From positions 1,054,001-1,118,000 of the forward strand of contig NZ_CP081150.1 of the NCBI RefSeq assembly GCF_019665765.1: a DNA stretch of 64,000 nucleotides. The letters are read 5' to 3'. The notes beneath the pieces were generated by a model. That model was not told where the DNA came from. It did not search any database and was given only the letters and a program-made list of their open reading frames with translations. The stretch's first letter is position 1. The number at the start of each line of letters is the position of its first letter. Positions 55,896 through 63,966 of the stretch are shown here, piece after piece. A program made the translations under genes and the position numbers. Source of the DNA: Deefgea tanakiae. GTDB taxonomy: Bacteria; Pseudomonadota; Gammaproteobacteria; Burkholderiales; Chitinibacteraceae.

Positions 55896-56765
55896 CTAAA
55901 AAACATTCATTACTTCTGCACAAGCTTGATTCATTTCATCGGTCAGGCGAGTGTATTGCGGATCGTCTAATTCTGCAGGGTCGAAAGGTTCTGGTAGATC
56001 TTGTTTATTAATTTCATCTAATCCACCAGCGAATAAGTTGGCGACATAAATCACGTCGGTCAATTTTCTAAGTTGTGTAACGGTCGGACGGGGTAAGTCA
56101 TTGTCCCGAACGGCTTCAACAATTTCATCCGGCAATCCCAGTGTATCGAGTAAAACGGTGCCGATACTGTCATGCCATTGCGCCACTAAATATTCAACCG
56201 TTTTGGGCCGCTCCAGTAGTTCCGAGTAGCGACCAGCACGATCAAGCATAAAAAATGCACCTAAGTCATGCACTAAACCCGCCAGAAAAGCCATGTCTGG
56301 ATTAATGCGAGGTGCGAGTTGTTTGCAAAGCACGCGGGAAATGGCAGCGCATTTTAAGCTATGTAGCCACCAATTTTTTGATTGCGTCTCAAAAGGTGCA
56401 AGTTGGGCTGAGCGAGTCATTTGATCCATTGCGCAAGCTAATGCGACCGACCGTGCAGTCCCCATCCCTAGCCGCACAACGGCATTTTCAATGTCGACGA
56501 TGTTTCTGCCGGATGGATTGTAGGTAATGGAGTTGGCCAGCTTGATAATTTTGGATGTGATTAAAGGGTCTTTTTGTACTTCCAGTGCAATTTGATGGAT
56601 AGATGCACTTGGATCTTTCATTGCCCTGCCTATTTCGATGGCAATATCGAAGCAGATTGGAAAAACAGTATTCCCATCCAATTCTTTGGCGATATCTTCT
56701 AGCATCGCCAAGCGTTGATCGTGTAATTCAGTATTGGATTTGTCTTCAGAGATAGTCATGGTCAT
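55896..56765 (-). CDS. HDOD domain protein
   Basis: About 289 residues. The HDOD domain (about 35-235) is an HD-like domain, found in signalling proteins, that usually lacks the full metal site. Visible segments are NTVFPICFDIAIEIGRAM, VVRLGMGTARSVALA and LVHDLGAFFMLDR (HD at about residues 165-166). No second output domain is present. The start is uncertain: ATG at 56765 or 56759, or TTG at 56777, none with a clear ribosome site. Confidence 0.87.
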   Translation of the reverse strand: MTMTISEDKSNTELHDQRLAMLEDIAKELDGNTVFPICFDIAIEIGRAMKDPSASIHQIALEVQKDPLITSKIIKLANSITYNPSGRNIVDIENAVVRLGMGTARSVALACAMDQMTRSAQLAPFETQSKNWWLHSLKCAAISRVLCKQLAPRINPDMAFLAGLVHDLGAFFMLDRAGRYSELLERPKTVEYLVAQWHDSIGTVLLDTLGLPDEIVEAVRDNDLPRPTVTQLRKLTDVIYVANLFAGGLDEINKQDLPEPFDPAELDDPQYTRLTDEMNQACAEVMNVF

Positions 56766-56944
56766 AGTGGTTAACAACTTAGTAAAATGGCCGATGTTGC
56801 TTAAGGATAGTATAAAAATAACTTAAAAAAGCCGTCAATCATTAAATTTTAGTTTCGCATGTCTAGGATTGCCGAGCAAAAAACAGTATTTTTTTGCTAA
56901 ACCCCGTAAAATCGTAGCCTTAGTTATTTTTGGAAGTGGCGGAT

Positions 56945-57688
56945 ATGGCGCAGAATAAAATTCTTCACGGTTTTCATGCCGTCGGTTCACGGTTACGCCG
57001 TTTTCCTGATTCGGTGCTCGAAGTGTATGTGAATAGCGAGCGCAGCGACCCACGCATGAAAGACTTGCTCAAAGCGGTAAAAATGCAAGACGTGAAGTTG
57101 GTGCAAGTCGATGGCGCTCGCTTGGATGGAATTGCGGGCCATGTGCGGCATCAAGGCGTTGCGGCATTGATCGATAGCGAAAAAAGCTATTTATCGATTG
57201 AAGATGTATTGGATGACTTGGATGAGCCACCGTTCTTATTGATTTTGGATGGCATTACCGATCCACACAATTTAGGTGCGTGTTTGCGGGTGGCCGATGC
57301 GATGGGCGTGCATGCGGTGATTGCCCCAAAAGACAAATGTGTCGGTATTACCGCGACAGTATCAAAAGTTGCGTGTGGCGCTGCAGAAGTGGTGCCGTAT
57401 GTGATGGTCACCAATTTGGCACGTACGATTCGTGACTTGAAAGAGCGTGGAATTTGGGTGGTCGGTACTGCCGCTGATGGTCAGTCAGATTTGTTCCATT
57501 ACGAGCAAACTGGGCCAATCGCTTGGGTGCTTGGGAATGAAGGTGAGGGCATGCGGCGCTTAACGCGTGAGTTGTGTGACAGCTTGGTGTCGATTCCAAT
57601 GTATGGTTCGGTAGAAAGCTTGAATGTGTCGGTCGCAGCTGGCGTTGTCTTGTCTGAAAGCCGTCGTCAACGAGTGATGAAGAAATAA
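56945..57688 (+). CDS. rlmB: 23S rRNA (guanosine(2251)-2'-O)-methyltransferase
   Basis: SPOUT-class methyltransferase modifying G2251 in the 23S rRNA P-loop. 247 residues: N-terminal L30-like RNA-binding domain (about 1-75) and C-terminal knot domain with [25 protein letters not shown] and [20 protein letters not shown] chose the ATG at 56945, with ggaag eight bases upstream. Confidence 0.95.
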   Translation: MAQNKILHGFHAVGSRLRRFPDSVLEVYVNSERSDPRMKDLLKAVKMQDVKLVQVDGARLDGIAGHVRHQGVAALIDSEKSYLSIEDVLDDLDEPPFLLILDGITDPHNLGACLRVADAMGVHAVIAPKDKCVGITATVSKVACGAAEVVPYVMVTNLARTIRDLKERGIWVVGTAADGQSDLFHYEQTGPIAWVLGNEGEGMRRLTRELCDSLVSIPMYGSVESLNVSVAAGVVLSESRRQRVMKK

Positions 57689-57696
57689 AGCCCGGA

Positions 57697-57741
57697 GTAT
57701 TCAACTGCAGGCATTGTTTGGTGATGTATGCAGTTGAATAC
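57697..57741 (+). repeat. 45-base GTAT...ATAC repeat, copy 9
   Basis: Starts eight bases after the rlmB stop and ends one base before the stop codon of the converging gene. The outer 13 bases pair perfectly (gtattcaactgca with tgcagttgaatac). The core reads ACTGCAGGCATT at bases 8-19. No T-run follows on either strand. Confidence 0.85.
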
Positions 57742-57742
57742 A

Positions 57743-58414
57743 CTATGGATTTATTTTGAAGCTACTTAGCAAAGTCGCAATTTCATGGGCGGGGGATGGC
57801 TTTTGAGTGTCATCTTGGCTTAGTAGTTGCTTTTGCAGTGGGTGGTAGGCAGTAAAAATTTGTGGTGGATGTTCTGCCAAAAATAGCTGTGAACAACTGG
57901 CTAGTGATTGGGTGAGTAGTTGTTGCTGAGCCATTAGGCTTGAAAGTTGATTGACCAAGTCGGGGTGATTGATTTGAAACCCAGAGTTTGGCGCTCGCAT
58001 GTTTTCCCAGATTGGTAAAAGGCTATCGGCGTGCGCGCCAATCAGAATCTGCCACAGCTGATGAAAAAAACTGGCCGAGCCATAGTCGCCAGCATGTAAC
58101 CAGCCAGAGGCTATCGGCGAGAGTGCATCTAAAATGGGCGCCGCTTCAGCAAGCGCAGCATGGTTTCCTCCTGCAGCAAGCATAAAGCCGTGCATGCTCG
58201 AAAGAGGGGATGGTAAGACAAAAACGTCTATGCTGGCCGAGTTTTTTATAGGGTTATGAAAAAAATCAGCTTGGAAAATAAGATTTGGGGTGTCTGCATC
58301 GCTTTGCTCACTTGGCGGCGTACATAGGCTGTATTGTAATGTCTGTGCGGTAAGTGCTAGCCGAGTTGCGAGTTGTGCCAATAAATAAGGTGGCGCCGTG
58401 AGTTGGTATTTCAT
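57743..58414 (-). CDS. Orphan domain resembling the C-terminal half of 3-hydroxyacid dehydrogenases
   Basis: 223 residues, not a gene I recognise. The segment FMLAAGGNHAALAEAAPILDALSPIA followed by WLHAGDYGSASFFHQLW (about residues 76-121) resembles the stretch before and at the start of the all-helical domain of 6-phosphogluconate/3-hydroxyisobutyrate dehydrogenases. In active enzymes this reads GGxxxAFxxxxPxLxxxG...GxxGxGxxxKxxNN. Here the catalytic Lys position appears to be His, and no N-terminal GxGxxG nucleotide-binding fold is seen. If right, it is a non-catalytic relic. It is translated after fnr (aaggag before the ATG) and probably shares its mRNA. Confidence 0.55.
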   Translation of the reverse strand: MKYQLTAPPYLLAQLATRLALTAQTLQYSLCTPPSEQSDADTPNLIFQADFFHNPIKNSASIDVFVLPSPLSSMHGFMLAAGGNHAALAEAAPILDALSPIASGWLHAGDYGSASFFHQLWQILIGAHADSLLPIWENMRAPNSGFQINHPDLVNQLSSLMAQQQLLTQSLASCSQLFLAEHPPQIFTAYHPLQKQLLSQDDTQKPSPAHEIATLLSSFKINP

Positions 58415-58428
58415 AGCGCTCCTTAGTA

Positions 58429-58459
58429 GGTCTTCTTGGTATTTATACGCAAGAAGACC
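58429..58459 (-). repeat. Hairpin between fnr and the orphan-domain gene
   Basis: ggtcttctt (58429-58437) and aagaagacc (58451-58459) form a perfect 9-base stem. The loop holds a smaller gtat/atac palindrome. No T-run follows on the minus strand, and the next gene has its own ribosome site, so this may be an mRNA processing or attenuation structure. Confidence 0.45.
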
Positions 58460-58466
58460 GTATCAA

Positions 58467-59213
58467 TTATTCACCTTGGCAATTGTTGAGTAGTTTTTTC
58501 AAACTATCGCCATCAATGATTTCAATCAAACGATTTTGTACTTTGATAAAGCCTTGGTCTTGAAACTTGGATAGTGTGCGGCTGACGGTTTCAAGTTTTA
58601 ATCCCAAGTAACTACCAATTTCTTCGCGCGTCATTCTCAGGTGAAAGCTGCTTGATGAGTAGCCGCGAATGGCAAAGCGTTGCGATAGGTTTAATAAGAA
58701 GGCTGCAAGACGCTCTTCGGCTTTCATATTGCCCAGTAACAACATCACGCCGTGGTCACGCACAATTTCACGGCTCATTACTTTGTAAAGATGACGCTGC
58801 AGAATAGGCACATCGCCAGCTAGTTCTTCAATTTCACCAAATGGCAATTCACAGACTTCACTGTCTTCAAGCGCAATGGCGTCGCAAGTGTGAAAATCAG
58901 AGCTAATCGCATCCATGCCCATTAATTCGCCTGACATGTGAAAGCCGGTGACTTGCTCACGGCCATCTTCAGAAATCACACTGGCTTTGAAAAAGCCAAC
59001 GCGAATTGCAAACAAAGATTTAAAAGGTTCACCGGCGCGATAGAGAGCTTCGCCGCGCTTGATTGGACGAGCTTGACTGATAATGGTGTCCAGTTCTTGC
59101 ATCTCGTCGGGGGTTAGCCCAATGGGGAGGCACAGTTCACGCAAGCTGCAATTAGTGCAGGTTTGGCGTAAGTGGCGAGGAGTCAATTCGCGTATTTGGA
59201 TGTTTTGAATCAT
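58467..59213 (-). CDS. fnr: FNR-type oxygen-sensing transcription regulator
   Basis: CRP/FNR family activator of anaerobic genes. 248 residues. Three cysteines near the N-terminus (CTNCSLRELC, Cys19, Cys22, Cys28) and one in the sensor domain (DFHTCDAI, near 109) match the four ligands of the oxygen-labile [4Fe-4S] cluster. The helix-turn-helix GSYLGLKLETVSRTLSKFQ has the Glu-x-x-Ser-Arg pattern that reads TTGAT. hemN lies divergently next door with an FNR box between them. Confidence 0.94.
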   Translation of the reverse strand: MIQNIQIRELTPRHLRQTCTNCSLRELCLPIGLTPDEMQELDTIISQARPIKRGEALYRAGEPFKSLFAIRVGFFKASVISEDGREQVTGFHMSGELMGMDAISSDFHTCDAIALEDSEVCELPFGEIEELAGDVPILQRHLYKVMSREIVRDHGVMLLLGNMKAEERLAAFLLNLSQRFAIRGYSSSSFHLRMTREEIGSYLGLKLETVSRTLSKFQDQGFIKVQNRLIEIIDGDSLKKLLNNCQGE

Positions 59214-59300
59214 AAAAGGCTCGATGTACGCTGGGTGATATTTTCGTATGCTGTTTTAAAGTAAAAACAGCTATCTATAAAGAGGTGTCTACTATTTTAT

Positions 59301-59314
59301 CTGATGTAGATCAA
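59301..59314 (+). promoter_or_regulatory. FNR box upstream of hemN
   Basis: The minus strand reads TTGAT-ctac-ATCAG, one mismatch from the FNR consensus TTGAT-N4-ATCAA. A possible -10 hexamer tatgct (59337-59342) puts transcription start near 59349. The box centre (59307.5) would then be at about -41.5, the standard position for class II FNR activation. It lies 88 bases upstream of fnr itself, so autoregulation is also possible. Confidence 0.7.
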
Positions 59315-59375
59315 CTTTGCTCAGAGAACTAGCACTTATGCTGCGCTCAAAGTGATGAATTGGGAAGAAAAGAAC

Positions 59376-60785
59376 ATGCGACCGCAAAAAACAAGTCTTA
59401 TGCAGGCTCCGATTGAATTTGATCGTGAATTAATTGTTCGATATGACGGCAAAGGGCCAAGGTATACGTCTTATCCTACTGCTGACCGTTTTGTCGCGGG
59501 ATTAAGTCAAGAGGCGCATGCCGCGGTTTTGAAGCGACGAACACCAGGGGCATTGGCGATGCCTTTGTCCTTGTATTTCCATTTGCCCTTTTGTAATACC
59601 GTATGTTACTACTGTGGCTGTAACAAAATTATTACAAAAGATCAAAGTAAGGCTGATCAATACCTCGATTATCTGTCGCAAGAGGTACAAATGTACGACG
59701 ATTTGCTCCCCAATCGTCCTCCGGTGAGTCAATTGCACTTGGGCGGTGGAACGCCAACGTTTTTGTCGCATGCGCAATTGCAGCGATTGATGGACGTAGT
59801 CAATACGCATTTTACGCTGCAAAAAAATGGTGAGTATTCGATAGAGATAGATCCACGCAAGGTGGGTGAAGAAACGATTAAACACTTGGGGCGGCTTGGA
59901 TTTAATCGCATGAGTGTCGGTATTCAAGATTTTAATACCGAAGTGCAAGTCGCGGTGAATCGAATCCAAAGCGAAGAAGAAACACGTACCGTCATTGAGG
60001 CGGCCAGAATGTATGGATTTCGCTCGGTCAGTGTTGATTTGATTTACGGTTTACCCAAGCAAACTGCGGCGACGATTGCAGAAACCATAGATCGTGTATT
60101 ACTTCTTAAACCGGATCGAATTGCACTTTATAACTACGCGCATTTGCCAGAGCGATTTATGCCGCAACGTCGGATCAACGCTGAGGAGCTTCCTTCTGCC
60201 GAAGTGAAGCTCGATATCCTGCAAAATTCAATTGAGCAACTGACCCAAGCGGGTTATGTGTTGATTGGTATGGATCACTTTGCTTTGCCAAATGATGACT
60301 TGGCGGTGGCCCAGCGGCGTGGCCGCCTGCAGCGTAATTTTCAAGGCTATTCAACGCATGCTGATTGCGATTTATTGGCGTTTGGAGTTTCTTCCATCGG
60401 CAAGGTGGGGGCGAGTTATTTCCAAAATGTGAAAACCTTGGATGAGTATTACGCAAAATTGGATGAAAAAGCATTTCCAGTTGAGCGTGGTTTGACTATG
60501 AATCGAGATGATGTGATTCGCCGTGCAGCCATACAGGCGTTGATGTGTCAGTTTCAATTGTTTTACCAGCCTTTTGAGGTAGGTTATATGATTGATTTTT
60601 CAGATTATTTTTCGGATGAGTTGAGGCTCTTGCAGCCACTAGTGGTGGATGGTTTGCTGACGTTGGAGTTGGAAGGTATTTTTGTCACCCCAAAAGGACG
60701 GATGTTGATTCGCTCGATTGCGATGGTTTTTGATGCGTATTTACGGACAAAGACAACCAAGGCAAGGTATTCTCAGTTGATCTGA
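59376..60785 (+). CDS. hemN: Oxygen-independent coproporphyrinogen III oxidase
   Basis: Radical SAM enzyme that makes protoporphyrinogen IX without oxygen. About 469 residues with the cluster motif CNTVCYYCGC (Cys73, Cys77, Cys80, and Cys82 typical of HemN) and LHLGGGTPTFLS. The substrate-side segments GKGPRYTSYPTADRF and VSVDLIYGLPKQT are also present. I chose the ATG at 59376, eight bases after ggaag; the frame is open to 59352. Anaerobic induction by FNR fits the box upstream. Confidence 0.94.
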   Translation: MRPQKTSLMQAPIEFDRELIVRYDGKGPRYTSYPTADRFVAGLSQEAHAAVLKRRTPGALAMPLSLYFHLPFCNTVCYYCGCNKIITKDQSKADQYLDYLSQEVQMYDDLLPNRPPVSQLHLGGGTPTFLSHAQLQRLMDVVNTHFTLQKNGEYSIEIDPRKVGEETIKHLGRLGFNRMSVGIQDFNTEVQVAVNRIQSEEETRTVIEAARMYGFRSVSVDLIYGLPKQTAATIAETIDRVLLLKPDRIALYNYAHLPERFMPQRRINAEELPSAEVKLDILQNSIEQLTQAGYVLIGMDHFALPNDDLAVAQRRGRLQRNFQGYSTHADCDLLAFGVSSIGKVGASYFQNVKTLDEYYAKLDEKAFPVERGLTMNRDDVIRRAAIQALMCQFQLFYQPFEVGYMIDFSDYFSDELRLLQPLVVDGLLTLELEGIFVTPKGRMLIRSIAMVFDAYLRTKTTKARYSQLI

Positions 60786-60804
60786 TAGGTTGAGACGTTT
60801 TTTG

Positions 60805-61464
60805 ATGCTGGAACTGGATTTTTTGGCTTTGTTTTTGGCTGGACTACTGGGTGGAGGGCATTGTGCTGGTATGTGTGGCGGTGTAGTGGCTGCGTTTAGT
60901 TCACAATTGCCCGCTGGCCCGAAGCTGCCTTATCACATTGGGTTTAATATTGGGCGGTTGCTTGGATATGCGCTGATCGGGGCTGTTTTGGGTGGCATTG
61001 CTGGTGTAACTGCTTTGTCCCAGTTGCAATCGGTGAAGTCAGTTCTGTTTGTCTTGGCTAATTTGCTACTCATCGTCTTGGGTTTGTATGTCGCGGGTTG
61101 GTCGCGTTGGCTAACTAAAATCGAGCGAATTGGCCAACCCATTTGGCAATGTATTCAACCTCTATTGCGGCGTTTATTGCCGATTCGTTCGGTTTGGCAT
61201 ACGCCATTGATTGGGTTTTTATGGGGGTGGATTCCGTGTGGTTTGGTGTATACGGCGAGTTTGGCTGCTTTATCGACCGCATCCATGGCCCAGGGTGCGG
61301 GCGTGATGCTGGCCTTTGGCTTGGGTACATTGCCTAATTTGCTGTTGATTGGTCTTTTTGCCAGCCGATTGACTCAGTTCTTGAGCTATCCGGGTGTAAA
61401 GCCTTGTTTTGGCTTGGTAATTATTAGTATGGGATTGTATCGCTTGTTGGGTATGTTTGTGTAG
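60805..61464 (+). CDS. TauE/SafE or DsbD-like membrane protein
   Basis: About 219 residues with six hydrophobic segments. The N-terminal GGGHCAGMCGGVVAAFS motif (two cysteines in HCxGMCGG) and a second FLWGWIPCGLVYTASLAAL motif mark the DsbD_2/'sulfite exporter TauE/SafE' annotated family. Members often lie near cbb3 oxidase assembly genes and may handle copper or thiols. It follows hemN closely, which suits a role in microaerobic respiration (inference). The start is uncertain: TTG at 60790 or ATG at 60805. The last codons lie inside repeat copy 10. Confidence 0.83.
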   Translation: MLELDFLALFLAGLLGGGHCAGMCGGVVAAFSSQLPAGPKLPYHIGFNIGRLLGYALIGAVLGGIAGVTALSQLQSVKSVLFVLANLLLIVLGLYVAGWSRWLTKIERIGQPIWQCIQPLLRRLLPIRSVWHTPLIGFLWGWIPCGLVYTASLAALSTASMAQGAGVMLAFGLGTLPNLLLIGLFASRLTQFLSYPGVKPCFGLVIISMGLYRLLGMFV

Positions 61465-61495
61465 ACGTTTATTTGTAAAGGCTTGGTTTGTATAC
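61451..61495 (+). repeat. 45-base GTAT...ATAC repeat, copy 10
   Basis: Overlaps the last 14 bases of the TauE/DsbD-like gene; the gene's TAG stop is formed by the TGTAG of the repeat core (bases 10-14). It ends ATAC at base 45. The core reads TGTAGACGTTT. Arm pairing is weak beyond the ends. Confidence 0.65.
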
Positions 61496-61518
61496 GTTCA
61501 ATTTTTAGCTGTGAGACT

Positions 61519-61551
61519 AAAAAAATAGAGCGCACCGCGCTCTATTTTTTG
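61519..61551. terminator. Bidirectional terminator before nadB
   Basis: tagagcgc (61526-61533) and gcgctcta (61537-61544) form an 8-base stem with A-run and T-run flanks, between converging genes. Confidence 0.88.
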
Positions 61552-61564
61552 TGTAACGCTGACA

Positions 61565-63157
61565 TTATTTTTTGGTTTTAACTGCACTGGGTTGCAGAAT
61601 CGTTGGTTTAGAATCAGGCTCAATTTTTGGATAGTCGCGGCTGTAATGAAGTCCTCGGCTTTCTTTGCGCGCTAGGGCGCATCGAACAATTAATTCTGCC
61701 GTGGTGACCAGATTGCGTAGTTCGATTAAATCATTTGAAACTCGGAAGTTTCGGTAGAACTCATGAATTTCACTTTTGAGTAGCTCAATCCTGTGTTGCG
61801 CTCGCTCTAGTCGTTTATTGGTACGAACGATACCAACGTAGTCCCACATAAAGCGCCTTAATTCATCCCAGTTGTGTGAAATAACAACCTCTTCATCGGG
61901 GTCGGTAACACGGCTTTCGTCCCATTCTGGTACTTGGGGTAGTGCTTGTGGCGTTTGCGTCAGAATGTCTTCGGCTGCGGCTTTACCCAGAACCATGCAT
62001 TCCAGTAATGAATTAGAAGCCAATCGATTAGCGCCATGTAGGCCAGTGCAGGCCACTTCGCCAACGCCGTACAGTCCATTCACATCGGTGCGCCCAGCCA
62101 AGTCGGTAACCAGTCCGCCGCAGGTATAGTGCGCTGCTGGAACGACAGGAATTGGTTCTTTCGTGATGTCGATGCCCAGCTCGAGGCAGCGCTGATAAAT
62201 ATTGGGGAAGTGCTCTTTGACAAAGGCTGCGGGTTTATAAGAGATGTCCAAATAGACGCAATCAAAACCACCGCGCTTCATTTCAAAGTCAATAGCGCGA
62301 GCAACGATGTCGCGTGGCGCTAGCTCGGCGCGCTCATCGTGTTGTGGCATGAAGCGGGTGCCGTCAGGAAGTCGCAAAATGCCGCCTTCGCCACGTACTG
62401 CTTCGGTAATAAGGAAAGATTTGGCGTGCGGATGGTAGAGGCAAGTAGGGTGAAATTGGATAAACTCCATATTCGACACACGACAACCTGCGCGCCAGCC
62501 CATCGCAATGCCGTCACCCGTTGCAACGTCTGGATTGGTGGTATAGAGATAAACTTTGCCTGCGCCACCCGTCGCAAGGACGGTAAATGGCGCGAGGATG
62601 GTTTCAACTTGATCCTCTTCTTTGCTGTAGACATAGGCACCGATGCACCGATTGTTGGCGGCTTTGTCGGTGATTAGATCAACTGCAATATGCTCTTCGA
62701 GTACGGTGATATTGGGGTGAGCGGCTACTTTGATGGCCAAGGTATCAATCACTGCCGCGCCAGTTGCATCGGCGGCGTGAATGATGCGTCGATGGCTGTG
62801 GCCGCCCTCGCGGGTAAGGTGGTAGCCGTGATAGCTGGTTTCGCCGGCTTCATCTTTGGTGAATGGCACGCCCATTTCGATTAACCAGTCGATGGCTTCT
62901 TTGGAGTTTTCGACAATAAAGCGAGTTGCGTCTAAATCGCAAAGGCCAGCGCCAGCGACCTGAGTATCGCGAATATGGAGCTCGATGCTATCTGAGTCGT
63001 CCAGTACGGCAGCAATACCGCCTTGCGCCCAGCCGCTACCACCGTCGCGAAGTGCGCGCTTGGTGATAAGGCCGACTTTGAGTTTTTCAGCTAGTTGCAA
63101 GGCGATGGTCATGCCACCGAGTCCACTACCTAGAATCAGTACATCAAATTTGCGCAT
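61565..63157 (-). CDS. nadB: L-aspartate oxidase
   Basis: FAD enzyme that oxidises aspartate to iminoaspartate, the first step of NAD synthesis. About 530 residues with the dinucleotide motif [17 protein letters not shown] at the start and [17 protein letters not shown]. The [21 protein letters not shown] motif is near residue 365. These and the length fit NadB better than SdhA/FrdA. I chose the ATG at 63157 (MRKFDVL); the frame is open to 63187. nadA and nadC are not in the window. Confidence 0.95.
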   Translation of the reverse strand: MRKFDVLILGSGLGGMTIALQLAEKLKVGLITKRALRDGGSGWAQGGIAAVLDDSDSIELHIRDTQVAGAGLCDLDATRFIVENSKEAIDWLIEMGVPFTKDEAGETSYHGYHLTREGGHSHRRIIHAADATGAAVIDTLAIKVAAHPNITVLEEHIAVDLITDKAANNRCIGAYVYSKEEDQVETILAPFTVLATGGAGKVYLYTTNPDVATGDGIAMGWRAGCRVSNMEFIQFHPTCLYHPHAKSFLITEAVRGEGGILRLPDGTRFMPQHDERAELAPRDIVARAIDFEMKRGGFDCVYLDISYKPAAFVKEHFPNIYQRCLELGIDITKEPIPVVPAAHYTCGGLVTDLAGRTDVNGLYGVGEVACTGLHGANRLASNSLLECMVLGKAAAEDILTQTPQALPQVPEWDESRVTDPDEEVVISHNWDELRRFMWDYVGIVRTNKRLERAQHRIELLKSEIHEFYRNFRVSNDLIELRNLVTTAELIVRCALARKESRGLHYSRDYPKIEPDSKPTILQPSAVKTKK

Positions 63158-63302
63158 GGTGTTTTTTTCAAAATAATGAATCATCAAATCTTAACAGAGC
63201 TGAGCTGGGCTTGCTTGTAGAGAAACGCTTGATCTTGTAATAATCAATATTTACCCCATATCGATGGTAGGGTTAAAAAATTAGATTGAGGGGTTGATAC
63301 TC

Positions 63303-63914
63303 TTGCTTAAAATTAGTGAGCGCGATTTAGATCAAGAATTGGTCTTGCGGGCGCAGGGCGGCGATCAGCGGGCGTTTGAGCTGCTGGTCGTAAAATATGA
63401 GCGTCGAATTGCGCGATTACTGTCGCGCATGATACGTGATCAATCTGAGATTGAGGACGTATCGCAGGAGGCGTTTATTAAAGCCTACCGCGCGCTGCCT
63501 AGTTTTCGCGGCGAAAGTGCTTTTTATACATGGCTGTATCGAATTGCGATTAATACCGCCAAAAATCACCTGTCCACATTGGGTCGTCGCCCTGTGTTGT
63601 CTGCTGAGTATGAGGACGAAGATGGCGATAGTGTCGATGCCGCCTCTCTAGTGCCTGATTTTCATACACCAGAAACTGAACTATCGAATAAACAGATTGT
63701 CTCTACAGTGAATGAGGCTGTAGATGCATTGCCAGAAGAGCTGCGCGAAGCGATTACTTTGCGAGAAATGGACGGCATGAGTTATGACGAAATTGCTGCG
63801 GCGATGGATTGTCCAATCGGTACTGTGCGTTCACGGATCTTTCGTGCACGGGAGGCGATTGCGAATCGTCTGCGACCTCTGCTTAAGGAAGTGGGCAAAG
63901 ATAAGCGCTGGTAA
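63303..63914 (+). CDS. rpoE: RNA polymerase sigma-E factor (RpoE/AlgU)
   Basis: ECF sigma factor for envelope stress. About 203 residues: region 2 (ELLVVKYERRIARL, then EDVSQEAFIKAYRALPSFRGESAFYTWLYRIA) and region 4 (LREAITLREMDGMSYDEIA, PIGTVRSRIFRAREAI). The close match to RpoE/AlgU and the following anti-sigma gene support the symbol. I chose the TTG at 63303, nine bases after gagggg. A TTG at 63294 touches the same Shine-Dalgarno and is unlikely. Confidence 0.93.
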   Translation: MLKISERDLDQELVLRAQGGDQRAFELLVVKYERRIARLLSRMIRDQSEIEDVSQEAFIKAYRALPSFRGESAFYTWLYRIAINTAKNHLSTLGRRPVLSAEYEDEDGDSVDAASLVPDFHTPETELSNKQIVSTVNEAVDALPEELREAITLREMDGMSYDEIAAAMDCPIGTVRSRIFRAREAIANRLRPLLKEVGKDKRW

Positions 63915-63966
63915 TCATCAGTATTGCCATCAACAGATCGCAGCAATGAAATAAAAGGTTGCCAAA

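Noticed and set aside
58429-58459. Eleventh copy of the 45-base repeat
   Set aside because: It is a palindrome with internal gtat/atac but the spacing is wrong and the TGYAG core is missing.
59502-59969. 155-codon minus-strand open frame inside hemN
   Set aside because: It covers the conserved radical SAM core of hemN on the other strand and has no features of its own.
63229-63247. ttgat...atcaa inverted repeat upstream of rpoE as an FNR site
   Set aside because: The half-sites are nine bases apart; FNR requires four.
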